Shown here: positions 22,666-34,115 of the stretch, in pieces
How positions within the stretch are numbered: the first letter of the stretch is position 1
Layout: every line of letters begins with the position of its first letter
Origin: Chamaea fasciata
Taxonomy: Eukaryota; Chordata; Aves; Passeriformes; Sylviidae
DNA length: 64,000 nt
Direction of reading: 5' to 3'
NCBI GenBank assembly: GCA_029207755.1
Contig: JARCOQ010000112.1
Coordinates: 124,001-188,000 of the forward strand
The notes under the pieces: model-generated
Told to the model about the DNA's origin: nothing
Database searches by the model: none
Seen by the model: the letters and a program-made list of their open reading frames with translations, nothing else
Made by a program: the position numbers and the translations under genes

Positions 22666-23586
22666 GTGTCCGAGACCTGCGGTGGGGGAATGGGGGTCTA
22701 TAAGGGATCTATAGGGGATCTCTAGGGGATCTATAGGGGTCTGAGAGGACCTGGAAGTCTCCTTAGAGGATTTGGTGGGGGATCTGCAGGAGATTTGGGG
22801 CGGTCTGTAGGGGCTTTGGGGCGGTCTGGGGATCCCTAAAGGGGGCTGGGCGGGTCTCGGGGCTCTATCGGGGTCTGGGGGCTCTGTAGAGGGTCCAGCG
22901 GGGTCCGTAAAGGGGGTCGGGGCGTCCCTAAATGGGGTCTGGGGGTCTGTGAGGGATTTGGGGGGTTTCTGTGGCGTTTTGGGGGGTTGGGGGGTCTGTA
23001 GGGGATCTCTAGGGGTCAGCGGGAGCCTGTAGCGGGTCCGGAGAGGTCTAGGGGTGTCTGTGGGTCCCTGTGGGGGATTTGGGGGGTCTGGGGGGGTCTG
23101 GAGGTCCCCAGGGGGGTCTGAGGGGATATGTAGGGGCTCGATAGAGGGTCCGGGGGCGCCTGGGGGACCCTATAGGGGATCTGGGGTTCTCTGCATGGGA
23201 TGTGAGGGGGTCTGGGGGAGTCTTGGCATCTCCATAGTGGAGTTTTGGGGCCCATAAAGGAAATTTTTGTGAATTTTTGGCTCTGTACAGCTAATTCTTG
23301 GAAATTTGGGGTCCAAATTGGGCAATTTTGGGCGCTCTATTGGGATTTTTTTTTTTGAATTTTGGGGCCTCTGTTAGGAATTTTGGAGGAATTTTGGAGG
23401 AATTTTGGGTCCAAACGCAGGAACTTGTGGAATTTCGGGTCAAAGGGTGGGAATTTTGGGTAATTTTGGGTCCTAACTTGGGAATTTGGGGAATTCTTTT
23501 TCCTAGATATTCTCTTCAAGTTCTCGGTGAGTGGCAGCACGGCACGGGCAAGTCCTGCCTGCTGCACAACTTCATTGAGAGCAAGT
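22666..23586 (+). pseudogene. RAB4-like small GTPase, exons 1-2, broken
   Basis: Exon 1 (22666-22681) reads [GTG]-S-E-T-C followed by one base and a GT donor (22682), matching the RAB4 N-terminus M-S-E-T-Y except that the start ATG is GTG and Tyr is Cys. Exon 2 (23507-23586) follows a TTTTTCCTAG acceptor, completes Asp, and reads I-L-F-K-F-S-V-S-G-S. After a one-base loss it continues G-T-G-K-S-C-L-L-H-N-F-I-E-S-K, the P-loop (GxxxxGKS) of Rab4. Intron phase agrees between the two exons. No switch regions, later Rab motifs or prenylation cysteines are recognised in the following low-complexity sequence. Lost start plus frameshift indicate a pseudogene; a non-ATG start together with a sequencing error is a remote alternative. 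Confidence 0.7.
22690..23260. repeat. G-rich tandem sequence (GGGGTCTGT / GGGGATCTATA)
   Basis: Short units with runs of 4-7 G every 8-12 bases occupy the RAB4-like intron 1. The plus strand has strong G-quadruplex potential. The same array is present at 56285-56860. Confidence 0.85.
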
Positions 23587-24370
23587 GTAGGAATTTCTGT
23601 GAATTTTCAAGGATTTTGGCAGTTCTAGGGGGTCGTGGGATTTTTGGGAATTTTGGAGGGATTTTTTTTCATTTTGGGGGACGTCTTGTGTATTTTGAGG
23701 GGATTTTTGAGGTATTTTTAGGACTTTTGGGGTGGTGTTTTTGCATTTTTAGAGTGTTTTCTGTTGCTGTTTGCGGGCTTTGGGGAATATGTTGGGAATT
23801 TTGAGAAATCTGAGGAGTTGGGGGATTTTTAGATAATTTTGGAGAATTTTTGGGGAGTTTGGGGGGTTTTTAAAATATTTCTGGACATTTTTAGGATTTG
23901 GATTTTTTGGTTTTTTTCTTTTATTTTCTGGGTGATTTTTGTTGGTGTTTAGGGAAATTTTTGGACTTTTTTGGGGATTTGGGAAATTCTGGGTAGTCTG
24001 GGAAATTTTGGGAATATTACTGGAATTTTTGCAGGCATTTTCTGGGTTTTTTTCTTTTTTGAGCTATTTTGAGGCTTTTTTCAGTTTGTTTTTTTCTATA
24101 GTTTTCCTTTTGTATGCAGTTTTGGGGGGATTTTTTTTTTTTAAATTTTTTGGGAATTCTGTGTCTCCGGGCGCTCCCCCATCCTGCGGCATTTTGGGCA
24201 ATTTTCTGTCACTCTTGGGTCATTTTTGGTCACGCTTTGGGTCATTTTCAGCCGTATTTTGTAATTTCAGTGGCATTTCTAGTCAGTTTGGGGTCATTTG
24301 GGGGCCATTTTGTGGCCATGTTCTGTCACTTTTCGGGCATTTTTGGTCTCTTTAGGGGCGTTTTTGGTGC
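23265..24370. repeat. GGAATTTTGGG low-complexity tract
   Basis: Degenerate G3-A2-T4-type units continue on both sides of the RAB4-like exon 2. Open frames here are composition artefacts. Confidence 0.8.
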
Positions 24371-24384
24371 GGTTCGAGCCATTT

Positions 24385-25050
24385 TTTGCCGGTCTCAGTC
24401 CCGGTCTCCGGGCGGTGCCGGTCCCGGTGCCGGTGCCGGTCCCGGTGCCGGTCTTGGTCCCGGAGCGCTCCCGGCGCCAATCTCGTTCTCAGTCCCCGTC
24501 CCTGGGCGGTGCCAGTCTCGGGGCTGGTTCCGCTGCCGCTCTCGGTCCCAGTCTCGGTCCCAGTCCCGGAGATTTTAGGCGGGTTAAGGGTAATTTTGGG
24601 CCAAACTGGGCAGGTTTAGGGTGGATTTTCGGCCCCTTTGGATGATTTTAGGCCAAATCTGGTGGGTTTTAGGGTGGGCTTTAGGTACATTTCATTGATT
24701 TTAAGCCAAACCAGGTCTTTTCAGGGTTGATTTTACGCCCTTTTTAGGAGTTTTAAGGGGATTTTTTGCCATTTTGTGTGGATTTAAACCAGTCGGGGCA
24801 ATTTTAGACGATATTGGTTGGTTTTAGACCCCTTTAGATGATTTTATCCCCAACGGGCTGATTTTAGACCGAACCCTGTGGCTATAGGGTGGCTTTTAGT
24901 GCCCTTTGGGTGATTTTAGGCCACTTTGTGGGGATTGCAGGCCTCTTAGGGTGATTTGAGGCCAAACCTGATCCGTGTTAGGGTGGATTTTAGGCTCTTT
25001 TGGAGAAATTTAGGCGCATTTTGGTGATTTTAAGCGAACCCGGGCGGTTT
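24385..25050. repeat. Third, diverged minisatellite and GATTTTAGG repeat
   Basis: 24385-24570 repeats the CCGGTGCCGGT minisatellite. 24570-25050 consists of roughly 60-bp units around 'gattttaggccaaac' and 'ttttagggtggattt'. The single-unit version of the latter is found at 22345-22400, so this is an expanded relative of the copy 1 promoter flank. Confidence 0.75.
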
Positions 25051-25052
25051 TA

Positions 25053-25320
25053 GGACCGCGGGTCGCCTTCGCCCCGACTCTTTCCCCTCACGATTCCCGC
25101 CCTGTCCTTGACCCCGCCCCTTTCCCGCCCCAGTTCCCGCCCTTTCCTTGGCCCCGCCCTCCCAGTCCGGAGTCAGGCACGGGGGAGGAGGAGGAGGAGG
25201 GAGGGAGGAAGAGGCGCAGCGGCGGCAGGAGCGGGAGGAGAAGACGAGGGGAGGGAGCGGCGGCTCCAGCGCTCCCTGAACTGGCGGCACCGCCGGGATC
25301 ATCGCCCCCATCCCGCAGGT
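25053..25320 (+). promoter_or_regulatory. Third CpG-rich promoter-like copy
   Basis: 25053-25165 repeats the 'ttttaggaccgcg ... cttgaccccgcccctttcccc' core of 22396-22520 with several GC boxes. It then departs into an unrelated GAG-rich leader-like sequence and a CCGCAG/GTGGCC junction at 25313-25324 that could serve as a splice site. The downstream gene, if any, was not identified. Confidence 0.55.
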
Positions 25321-25329
25321 GGCCGGGGA

Positions 25330-27930
25330 GGGGGAGCTCGCCCCAAATATCCCGGGAGGTCCCTGGGTTTGGGGTTTGTTGGGGGGATGTTTGGAGCTCG
25401 CGGGGATCCAAAGCCGAGCAGCAGATGCCCCTCGGGGGGACATCGGGCGCTCCCCGGGAGGTGTTTTTGGGGTGTCCCGGTGTCGGCAGAGCCCCGGCGG
25501 TGGCGGGGGGACACGGGTTTGGGGAGCCCGGGAGAGCCGCCGCTTCCCTGAGCGGGAGCCCAGAGAGAGGAGAGCCCAGAACCGCAAAGCGGGGACCCTG
25601 AGAGGGGGGGGACCCCTGGGATTGCCGGGACCCCGTTAGGGGCTGGAGGGGCGGGATGGCCGGGAAGGGGGTTCGGGAGTCGCGGTGCTGGAAGTGGCTG
25701 CTCCCGGTGTAAGCCCAGTCACTCCCAGTATCCGTAGGTGGGGAGACAGAAGAGGGGGGAGCTTTAAGGGTTCCTGGGACTCCCAGCAGCCCGGGGAGGG
25801 TGGGGACTGAATAGATGAGGGACCCCAATAAAAGTGTGACCCCCCAACAGCGTGGACAGGGGGGAACTAGTTTGGGCCTTGGAGCTGCAGGTGGACACAG
25901 GCAGCTGCTTCTGCTCCCTCTGTGTGTCCCCGTGTTCAGCAGTGCTGCTCCATCAGTCTGTGCCCAGCAACGGGGAAAAGCCTCAGCCCTGCAGGGCCAG
26001 CGGGAAGGGAGCTGCTCCATACAGGAACAGGGAACAAAGGAAACACATTCTTTAGGATGTGTTTTCTGTTAAAAAAAAAAAAAAGGATGAAAAAAAAAGA
26101 GAAAAGAGAAAACCGGAAAAAATACAAAAGATAAAAACTGCCCCAAAACCGTGTAGTTAAAAGTCTTCCATAAGTGTGGATTAAAAAGATGTAAGTGATG
26201 TTTTGAAATGAGAACTCAGTTGCTTTGTAAATGTGCTCATGGCAAGGATTCATCAGCTGCATTCTTTTGCAGATGTTGGAATTATTTCCTAATATGAAGT
26301 AAATTTAAACTTAAAGCAATAGGAAATTGAAAGATGGATTGTGCACAACTGCATCTTGAGTGTAAAAATTTGGCAGTTTGAAACTTGGAGCAAAAGTGTT
26401 GCAAATGAAAGTTTTAAATCCCAATGGATTGTGTGACAGCAGTTTTTCCTATACTATGTGTTGCAGCCCAAGGATTTCATCAGTGGGGTGGTGGGTGCTT
26501 TTAGCTTTGTCCTGTGCCACTCTGGGATGTCATGAAACAGGACTTCACCTGCCACCAGCCCGCGTTTCCCTCTGCCACCCCAGCTCCGTGGACCTTGTGT
26601 CCCCCAAAGCAGACACAAAGTTTTCCTGCTGCTCTCCCTTTGCACAAATCCACAGAGAGCTGGGATTGTTCCAAGTCTTGTCTCTCCATTGTGCCACATT
26701 CCTAAAGAACCAGCAGCCCATCCCGATGAATACAGCGAGTTACACTGATGGTTGTCAGCTCCATTTCCTGCCTAGAAATCCTGAAACTGCTTCTAAATGC
26801 TGCTCTCCTCAGCTCTTAGACACCTACTCACACAAAGCTGGGAAAAAATCCCCTGGCTTCCAGCTTGCAAGTGAGCCAAAGTTAGAGCTCTGTGGAAAAT
26901 CTCTATCCATCCCTATCCTTTTAATACATCTGTATGTGGGGTGTGCATGGATGTGTCTTGTATAGAAAGGAAGGAGTGCACAAGCACCATGCCTGACACT
27001 TTCCCTCTCTGTGTTCATTCCATACCCATAGGTACAAAGACATAATGGAAACCCTGGCGCAGACAGAGCCTTCTGTGCATGGATACAGAGACATCCAAGA
27101 GCCCCTTGGTCATCCTGCTGGAAGGACGACAAAAAGGGAGTGGGAACTCAGCAGTGAGGAGAGCTGAGGGCTGGAGAGCAGCTCTGAATGACACTAAAAT
27201 GTCTCTGGGCCACTGAGACATTGCTACTCTTCAGCCAGTGCCAGTCCCTAAGCCTGGGACTCAGTCTTCCTCATGCTGAGGGGCACCAAGAAAGGCAACA
27301 GTGTGATGGAGACTGGCATGGGCTGGGAACTCACTGGGGAAAAATAGAGAGCATTGTGAAGGAAAAGGCAGGTGGAGGACAGAACTGTTCAGAGAAGAGC
27401 TGAGCTACAGCTTGAGCAAGCTTAAAAATGTCATTTGGGGCCATCCCAGATTGATTTCATTTCAGAAGGTATTGAAGAAGTTTATTTTTTGGGCGGTATC
27501 ATGTTTTCTCTTGGAGATGTACACTCTGCAAACTTGAGCCGCATTGCCAAAATGCTCAAGGCAAGTCTCTGCTGCAGGGCACACCGTTTCTTCTTTGGCT
27601 GATCCCGGCCCGGTGCTGAGCCCAGCAGAGCCCTGGCAGAGCCCAGAGCAGCCTCAGCACCCGCAGAGCCCGGCTGCAAGGACAGAAACCAGAAACCGCC
27701 CGTCAGCTGAAGGCTCCTGTGCCCTTGTCCCAGCCGCCCGCGGTGCCCAGGCCACGCTGGCCGTGCTCAGGGCTGGGCCCAAAGCTGCCCATCATTGCTA
27801 GCAGGACGTGTGCCCAGCCTGCAGCCAGCCACGGTGCATCCAGCCCTCAGCAGCTGCCCAGAGCAAGATGCTCCTGTGCTGGCTGCCATCTCCCAAAAGC
27901 TCTTACCCCACCCGTGCCAAGAAGACGGGG
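25330..27930. other. No gene recognised
   Basis: A GC-rich stretch to 25900 is followed by an A-rich tract (26070-26140) that resembles a poly(A) remnant, then single-copy sequence. Open frames at 26378-26965 and elsewhere show no family resemblance. 27600-27930 is related to intron sequence of the neighbouring PIM-like gene (29190-29420). Confidence 0.5.
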
Positions 27931-27936
27931 ACCCAC

Positions 27937-28735
27937 CTCACGCCATCCGCCGCTGGAAGAAAAGCTGCTCCCAAACCACGTCCTCAGCCTTCTCCTAGGG
28001 CGCGGCCCATCCACGCCACAGCTGGTCCCAAGCACTTCCCAATCCAGACTGGACACCACCTAGAACACTTCCTTTAGAAAAACAAACAACAAATTAACAG
28101 ACAAAAAGGGGAAACAAGGGAAAAGTTAAAAGATGTGATCTCTGTCAGGGGCTTGAGGAAGGGCCAATTCCGACATGCTTGGGAAAAACCCACCTACCAG
28201 TGAGGGAAGCCCGTGCTTTCACTCTTCCCCCCTGCACTGCCCCCCAAAATAATGGTGATCCTAAAGCAAACAAGGGCAGTGGAGCAGCCCAAGCCCTTCC
28301 TTGCCTGCCAAGCAAAGCAGCCCATGGACAGGCTCTGGAGTCCCACCTCTGCTCCCACCTTGGGGGTTTGTTTGTGTCGGGCTGGCTGCCCCAGCCCCAG
28401 CCCAGGGCACGGTGGGTGGTGGGGGCTGTTGGCAGGGCCAGGAGCCAACTCCCATTTCGTAACCACCCCAGCCTGTGCCCCCAGCCCTGCCAAAAAGCAG
28501 CTTGGCAGCCCACTGAACAATCAGTTGGACCTGCCCCAGCAAAGGGAGGAACCTGTGGTTCCTGGACAGGCCGTGCAATGCCCAAATCTGGGAGCATCCC
28601 CCTGTGCGTGGACTCATCTGCAAATTGGCTGTGGAGCCTGGCTTTGAAGAAGATGCCAGAATCGAAGTCAATCATCTTCACCTTTGTGGTGGCCAGGTCC
28701 CAGAAGAGGTTTTCATCCTTGATGCTGTCCTCGCT
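27937..28735 (-). pseudogene. PIM-like kinase pseudogene, exons 4-5 remnants
   Basis: On the minus strand, 28618-28735 reads I-K-D-E-N-L-F-W-D-L-A-T ... K-M-I-D-F-D-S-G ... Q-F-A, aligning with exon 4 of the neighbouring gene. The catalytic H-R-D is replaced by E-D-S and D-F-G by D-F-D, and the splice donor after GCAG is AT instead of GT. The end of exon 5 survives at 27937-27985 (W-E-Q-L-F-F-Q-R-R-M-A) with a TGA before a good donor. The intervening intron (28145-28560) matches intron 4 of the intact gene (29810-30230), so this is a decayed tandem duplicate lying immediately downstream of it. Confidence 0.75.
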
Positions 28736-29068
28736 GTCTCCAGCAGCAGCAGCCCCACATTGTCCAGCTTCTCCAGGGGCTCCTTCTCGTTCCCTGGGGG
28801 TGAGACCAGGCTCTCAGGGCTCTGCCCAGGGCCCCAGCTGTCAGTGAACCAGGACAAGCAAAACCAGCCTGGATGGCAGCCACCAGTGCTGGGCAGAGCA
28901 GCTCGGCTCCAGCACGAGGGCTGCCTGTGCCCATCCCATGAGCCCTGCGCAGTGACACAGGCAGGACAAAAAGTCTGGGTTGCTCTGCTTCTGATCGCCA
29001 AGGCATGTGTGCAGCTGGAACTTACCAGGGCCCTGCATCAAAGTGTGCCTGTGGCTCTCTCCCTTCTT

Positions 29069-31506
29069 CTAGGGCAGATGAGTATCCTGCATCCAAGGAT
29101 CACAGAACAGGTCTTCTAATGAGGGCCTGTCCAAGGAGTGCACTGATAAACACCACCTGATCAGATCTTGGCAATCTGGGGAGAGAAACCAGAAGCCGCC
29201 AGTCAGTTGGAGAAAGCTCCTGTCCCACTATTCCCATGCCCAGGCCATGCTGCATGTGCTCAGAGCTGGGCCTAAACTTTCCCACCCATTCCCTGTTTTG
29301 GAGGAGATCAGGAGAGCAGGACATGTGCCACCTCCTCAGCAGCTGCCAGAGCAGGATGCTCACAAGCCAACTGCTGTTTCCCAGCACCGGTATTCCCCCC
29401 GTGCCCAGAGATGAGCATCCACCTTGAGAGAGCCGTTGTGGCAGGGAGAGCTGATGGCCCCAGCTGATCTTCTGACCCCTCCTGAAAGGGTGTCTTCCAC
29501 AGACCATCTGGTGCAGCAGGATGCCCAGGGACCAGATGGTAGCTGGCTCGCCATAGTACCAGCCACAGTGGGTCCATTCCGGGGGGCTGTAGGATGGTGT
29601 TCCTATGGAATACAGATGGAGTTCATCAGGGGGATGCTGCTGCTCCCAGAGCCTGGCCCCAGCATCCCTGGGCATGCGGGGGCTGCACCAGTGGCACGTG
29701 GGGTGACCTGCTGCTCTCTCACCAGCACCAGTGACTTGTTTACAAACTCAGGGTTGGAAAAAAAGCTACTAGTGTCGGAAGGGGGCAGCGGAAGCCGTGG
29801 CAAGGCCTGGCCATGACATCCAAAGGAAAAACCCACTCGGCGCCGGGGAAAAACCATGCCCTCATCCTCCCTGCCTGCATTGCCCCAAAAAACATTATGA
29901 AGCCAGGGCAAATAAGGCAGGCAGAGCAGCCCAAGCCCATTCTTGCCTGCACACCAAACTGGCTGCTGCACTGCTTCTAGCCCCCGCTTCTCTGCTACTC
30001 TCACCCACAGGTGTTTTTGTCGAGCTGCCTGCCCCAACCCCAGCGCCAGTCCTGGGCAGAGTGGCTGGCAAAGGCTGCCAGCAGGGCTGGAAGCTGGCCC
30101 CCCACACACCCCTGCTCAAAAGCCACCTGGCTGAAGACTCAGTGCCGTGTCTGGCAGCAAAAGGGAGAGTCCCTGCTGCCACACCCAGGCTGGGCCATGA
30201 GATGCTGGGACCGGGAGCACAGTCCTGCGTGGGCTCACCTGCAAATTGAGTGTATGCTGTCTTTTGCAGGTAGGTGCCACAGCCAAAGTCAATCAATTTG
30301 GCCTGCCCGGTAGCCAGGTCAACCAAGATGTTCTGGGGTTTGATGTCCCTGTGCAGGACCCCGCAGCTGGTGCAGTGCTGCACAGCTTCCAGGACCTGGC
30401 GGAACAGCTCCCGCGCCACCTCCTCGGACAGGAACCTCCGTGCCCGAATGAAATGCTGGAGGTCCTGACACCGCTCCGGGCGCTCCAGCACCATCACGAT
30501 GTCGTTGGAGAGCTCCACCCACTCCAGCAGCTGGACCACACCAGGGAAGCCAGTGGAGACCCTGTCCAGCAGCACGATCTCCAGCGGTGCGCTGGTGCCG
30601 TTGGGCTGTGGGAGGACCACGATGCCGTCAGTGGGGCTGAGGCCCTGCCAGGGGTGGGGAAGCGCTCACCCTGCCCGGGATGTTCTGCACCCTCCAGTGG
30701 CCGCACGCCCGCTCTCCCTCGAGGCGTCCTGGCGGATTCCACCCTGCCGGGCCTCGGCTCGTCCCCGCCCGGCACGCCCCGGCTTCTCCCGCTGGCCCCC
30801 GCTCACTCACCAGCTCTCCCCAGTGCTGGACACGGTTCCGTGGCACCCTTTTGATGGCCACCTGCAAGGCAAGGGGAGCAGCGGGCTGAGCTCACCGCCC
30901 GCCCTGCCCAGCCCCATCCTCTTCCTCCTCCTCCGCCCTTCTCCTCCTCCTCCTGCACCCCCTCCTCCTGCGCCCGCCGCTCACCGGGGCGCCATCCGAA
31001 AGCCGCGTCGCCGCGAAGACAGTTCCGAAGCCGCCGCGCCCCAGCAGCGAACCCAGCCGGTACAGCTCCTGGAGGCCCTGCTGCGCCTTCCCTGCCGGAG
31101 AGACGCGGCTGTCAGCGCTCGGCCTGGGGCCAGGAACGGCCCCTGAGCGCCCCTCAACCACCCCAGGCCGGGCATCCCCAGGCGTTCGCTCCTGGGAAGG
31201 CGACACTGGCGGCTCGGGGCCGGCGGCCGCGCCGGCCAGCGGCGGAGCTCGGGCCGGGGAAGGCGCAGCGCAGGCGGCGGGAGCGGCCGCGCCGCGTGTG
31301 TCCGCGGGGCCCGGGAGGGGCCGGGGCCGGGCTCGGAACAGGCGGAGGCAAAGCGCGGCGATACTGTCCCTGGCCCAGGCACCGATCCCCGCCCAGCACC
31401 GCCATCGCCAGGACAGCCAGAGGCGGGCGGAGGCGAGAGCGCGGTGGGAGGCCCGGGGGCGGGGACGGGGCAGCCCCGCCCGGGGCCGGGGGCGGGCCGG
31501 GGGCAT
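29069..31506 (-). CDS. PIM-like serine/threonine kinase gene, six exons, intact
   Basis: Exons on the minus strand: 1 from ATG 31506; 2 31091-30985; 3 30861-30811; 4 30605-30239; 5 29602-29423; 6 29175-29069 (TAG). All junctions from exon 2 on have AG/GT and keep phase. Exon 1 may read straight into exon 2, giving 408 codons, or be spliced. Landmarks: glycine loop LGRGGFGTV, VAIK lysine, the PIM hinge LERPE, HRDIKPQN, DFGCG, PPEW, WSLGILL, and the PIM tail CQDLIRWCL ... DPWMQ. The N-terminus is Arg/Pro/Ala-rich. PIM kinases are constitutively active cytoplasmic/nuclear Ser/Thr kinases without a regulatory domain. Asp of the usual D-x-W-S-L-G is Ile-containing T-I-W. No stop or frameshift was found; expression is not shown. 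A paralogue lies inverted at 62662-63990. Confidence 0.82.
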
Positions 31507-31630
31507 GGCCCGGCCCTGCAGGGGAGAGGGACACTGGGAGAGGAGGGGGACACCGGGACAGGGAGACTGGGCGCGGGTGTGGGACTGCAGGAGAGGGAGA
31601 GGAGAAGCAGGAGGGAGTCGCAAGAGGAGC

Positions 31631-31721
31631 TTTTTTTTTTTTTTGCTGCTGCTGCTGCTGCCGCTGCTGCCGCTGCTGCCGCTGGTGCCGCTGCTGCCGC
31701 TGCTGCCGCTGCTGCCGCTGC
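31631..31721. repeat. Poly-T and (GCTGCC)n trinucleotide tract in PIM-like 5' leader
   Basis: A run of 14 T is followed by GCT/GCC triplets (CAG/GGC on the coding strand) about 130 bases upstream of the gene's ATG. The paralogue has a shorter relative at 62449-62486. It is probably 5' untranslated. Confidence 0.8.
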
Positions 31722-32315
31722 AACTGAAGCCCCGGGGCCGTTTCTCCCCAGGTCCGTTTGTCCGTTGCCCGCTCAGCCCCACGCCGAGCCCCGCGCGGCC
31801 CGGGGGCAGCCCCTGAGCCTTCCAAACACGGGAACTTTGCCCCGTTGAGCCAAGACCCAGAGCCTTGACTCCTGCACTGTGGCAGAGCAATCCCCTTGGC
31901 TGCTGCTGTGCATTGTCCCTGCTGAGGGTCACACACTGTCAGAGAACATTCCTTGAATGCAGAATTCGTACCTGGCCCAAGCACTGCACTTGCGTCTCCA
32001 GCATTGCTTTCCAAGAAAAACGGGGGTAGGCAAATTGTGTGTAGCTCATGGTATTTTACAGCGTCTAAAACTTGCCAAGTCATGGATCTTAGAGGTGAGA
32101 TCCATTTGTAGTTAATGGAATGGAGAAGTAGTGCAAAATGGAAAAAGGGAGCATAGAAATAAATAGAGAAAACCATCTTGGATTGGTTCTTTCCATTTTT
32201 GTTTCATTTTTTAAAAGCTGTTTCAGCTTTCCCAGAATCTTCTCCACAGTCCTGTCTGCTCTTTCCAAGAACCCTTCCTGGAGAACGAGCTGCAGCTTCT
32301 GTCACTAAATGTCCT
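31722..32315 (-). promoter_or_regulatory. 5' flank of PIM-like gene, conserved with the paralogue
   Basis: Reverse complement aligns with about 61830-62445 upstream of the plus-strand PIM-like gene. Conserved blocks include 'tgcactacttctcc', 'aaatggatctcacctct', 'tgacagtgt' and 'cctcagcagggacaatgcac'. Conservation extends beyond the coding part, so the duplication unit included regulatory sequence. No TATA box was fixed. Confidence 0.6.
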
Positions 32316-33195
32316 ACCAACGGCAGCAAGTTTGTGAAGGAAAATAAAAAATGGTTTTACAAATATATTAACGGCAAAAGGAAGGCTAAAAACCGACCTT
32401 TGTTCTCTGCTGGATGTGGGAGGGAACTTAGGAACTGCAGATGAGGCGATGGCAGAAGTGCTTAACGCCTTCTTTGCCTCAGTCTTTAGTGGGAATATGG
32501 CTTGTCCTCAGGACAGCTGCCCTCCTGGGCTGGTAGATGGTGTCAGGGAATAGAATGGTGCCCCTGTTATCCAGGAGGAGGCAGCCAGAGAACTGCTGAG
32601 CCAAATCGATGTTCACAGATCTGTGGGCCCAAGTGGGATCCACCACAGGGTGATGAGGGAGCTGGCAGATGAGCTTGTGAAGCCGCTCTCCATCATTTAC
32701 CAACAGTCCTGGCTCACTGGTGAGGATCCGGAGGACCGGAAACTGGCCAGTGTGACAGCCATTCACAAAAAGGGTGGGAAGGAGGAACTGGTAAATAGAG
32801 GCCAGTTAGCCTGACCTCAGTACCCGGTAAGGTCACGGAGCAGTTTATATTGAGTGTCATCATGCAGCACCTACAGGACGGCCCGGGTATCAGAGCCAGC
32901 CAGCACGGGTTTAGGAGGGGCAGGTGTTGTTTGACCAACCTGCCTCTTCTATGAACAGGTGACCTGCGTGGTGGATGTGGGACAGGCTTTGGATGTTGTC
33001 TGTTTGGACTTCAGCAAGGCCTTTGACACTGTCTCCCACAGCACACTCCTGGGAAAGCTGGCGGCCCACGGCTTGGACAGGAGCACTCTTTGCTGGGGAG
33101 GCAAAGGCAGAGGGTGGTGGGGAATGGCGCCGCATCCAGCTGGCAGCCGGTCACCAGTGGTGTTCCTCAGGGGTCTGTTCCTCGGGGCTCCTGGA
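32316..33195 (+). mobile_element. CR1 LINE fragment, reverse transcriptase region
   Basis: The sequence follows the CR1 ORF2 path: KENKKWFYKYING-type linker (32334-32375), 'cttaacgccttctttgcctcagtcttta', 'gggatccaccacagggtgatgagggagctg' (32634-32663), 'ccatcatttaccaacagtcctggct', 'cagcacgggttta', and the RT block FSKAFDTVSH (33009-33040) followed by 'accagtggtgttcctcagg'. Several stops and frameshifts break it, and it lacks the 5' endonuclease and the 3' end. Confidence 0.85.
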
Positions 33196-34110
33196 CTCAG
33201 CCCCAAATCCACCGGATAAAAAACCACCGAAATCCCTGCGGAGCTCTTGGTCTTCCTTCAGTTGTCTTCAAGTCTCCATGGCTTGTGCAGCTGCGTGGAA
33301 TCAGTTCGGAATTCTCTTAAGGAGGAAGATATCAAAGCGCACCTCGTGATTTTTGGTTTTTTAATTGCAGGAGTATTTTTTTTATTTTTCATTTCATTGA
33401 AGAGTTGACTGAAGCATTCTTTAGGTGATCTTGGTTCTGAATGTCTCCTTAGGAGTTCTGAGCACAGCGAAGAATGAGCCCCTTGCAGGCTGACCCTGTT
33501 TGGACAACCTGCTTCTCACCCAACCTCACCACGTGTGACATCACCCACCTTGGACTGCGCTCCCAAAACATAAAAGAAAATTCAGCATTTTTTAATAAAA
33601 ACAAACTTATGTAAATAATAAAATTAGAAATTTATTTTTCAGTTTTATAATAACATTTTTCTATATTTTATTACCTAATTTTTATATTGACATTAAAAAA
33701 TCAATATATTTTTAGGAACAAAAAAAGCTATTGGTCATTGGTTCTAAGTAACACACTTCCCTTCATGAATTGCTTGACCACTACTGGCAATTGATTTCTT
33801 CTTCTTCATGCTGATTTGCTCTGTTTTTAGTCCTTTTGTCATCTTCTTTAGCATTTTCTCAGACAGGGTAAAAGGGGCCACTTTGGGGTTCATGGAGACA
33901 TTTCTGGGGCACATTTGGGGCAGGGAATTTGGAGAGAACTTGAGGGTCTGGAGGACACATTTGGGAAGCGGGTGGACACTTGGAGGGGCACTTAGGGATT
34001 CTGTCGGACAATTCGAGGTCCAGGGGGGCACTTGGAGGTCAGGGAGGGGAATCCGGGGCCCTTCGGGGTCCGGGCGGGCACCTGGGGGGCTCTGAGGGGA
34101 CTCTCTGTGG
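33196..34110. other. No gene recognised; AT-rich then mixed
   Basis: 33560-33720 is AT-rich with 'aataaaaacaaa' runs. 33800-34110 contains short degenerate 'ggggcacttggggg' units leading into the ZNF143 motif array. Confidence 0.5.
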
Positions 34111-34115
34111 CGCAG

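Larger units (their letters stand above)
7760..23344 (+). repeat. Segmental duplication, copy 1
   Basis: Aligns by eye without major interruption to 41253-56942 in the same orientation. The coordinate offset drifts from 33493 to about 33600 through small indels. The two copies share every contained element, the stops inside them, and even the intron of the RAB4-like gene. The left edge is at 'ttcctttaaag' (7760/41253). The right edge is at 'gctctattg' (23344), after which copy 1 runs on in the RAB4-like intron while copy 2 enters an LTR-like element. Very high similarity implies a recent event or gene conversion. Confidence 0.95.

Noticed and set aside
26378..26965. 195-codon plus-strand frame
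   Set aside because: No resemblance to a known family and ordinary composition; a frame of this size is possible by chance in GC-rich DNA.
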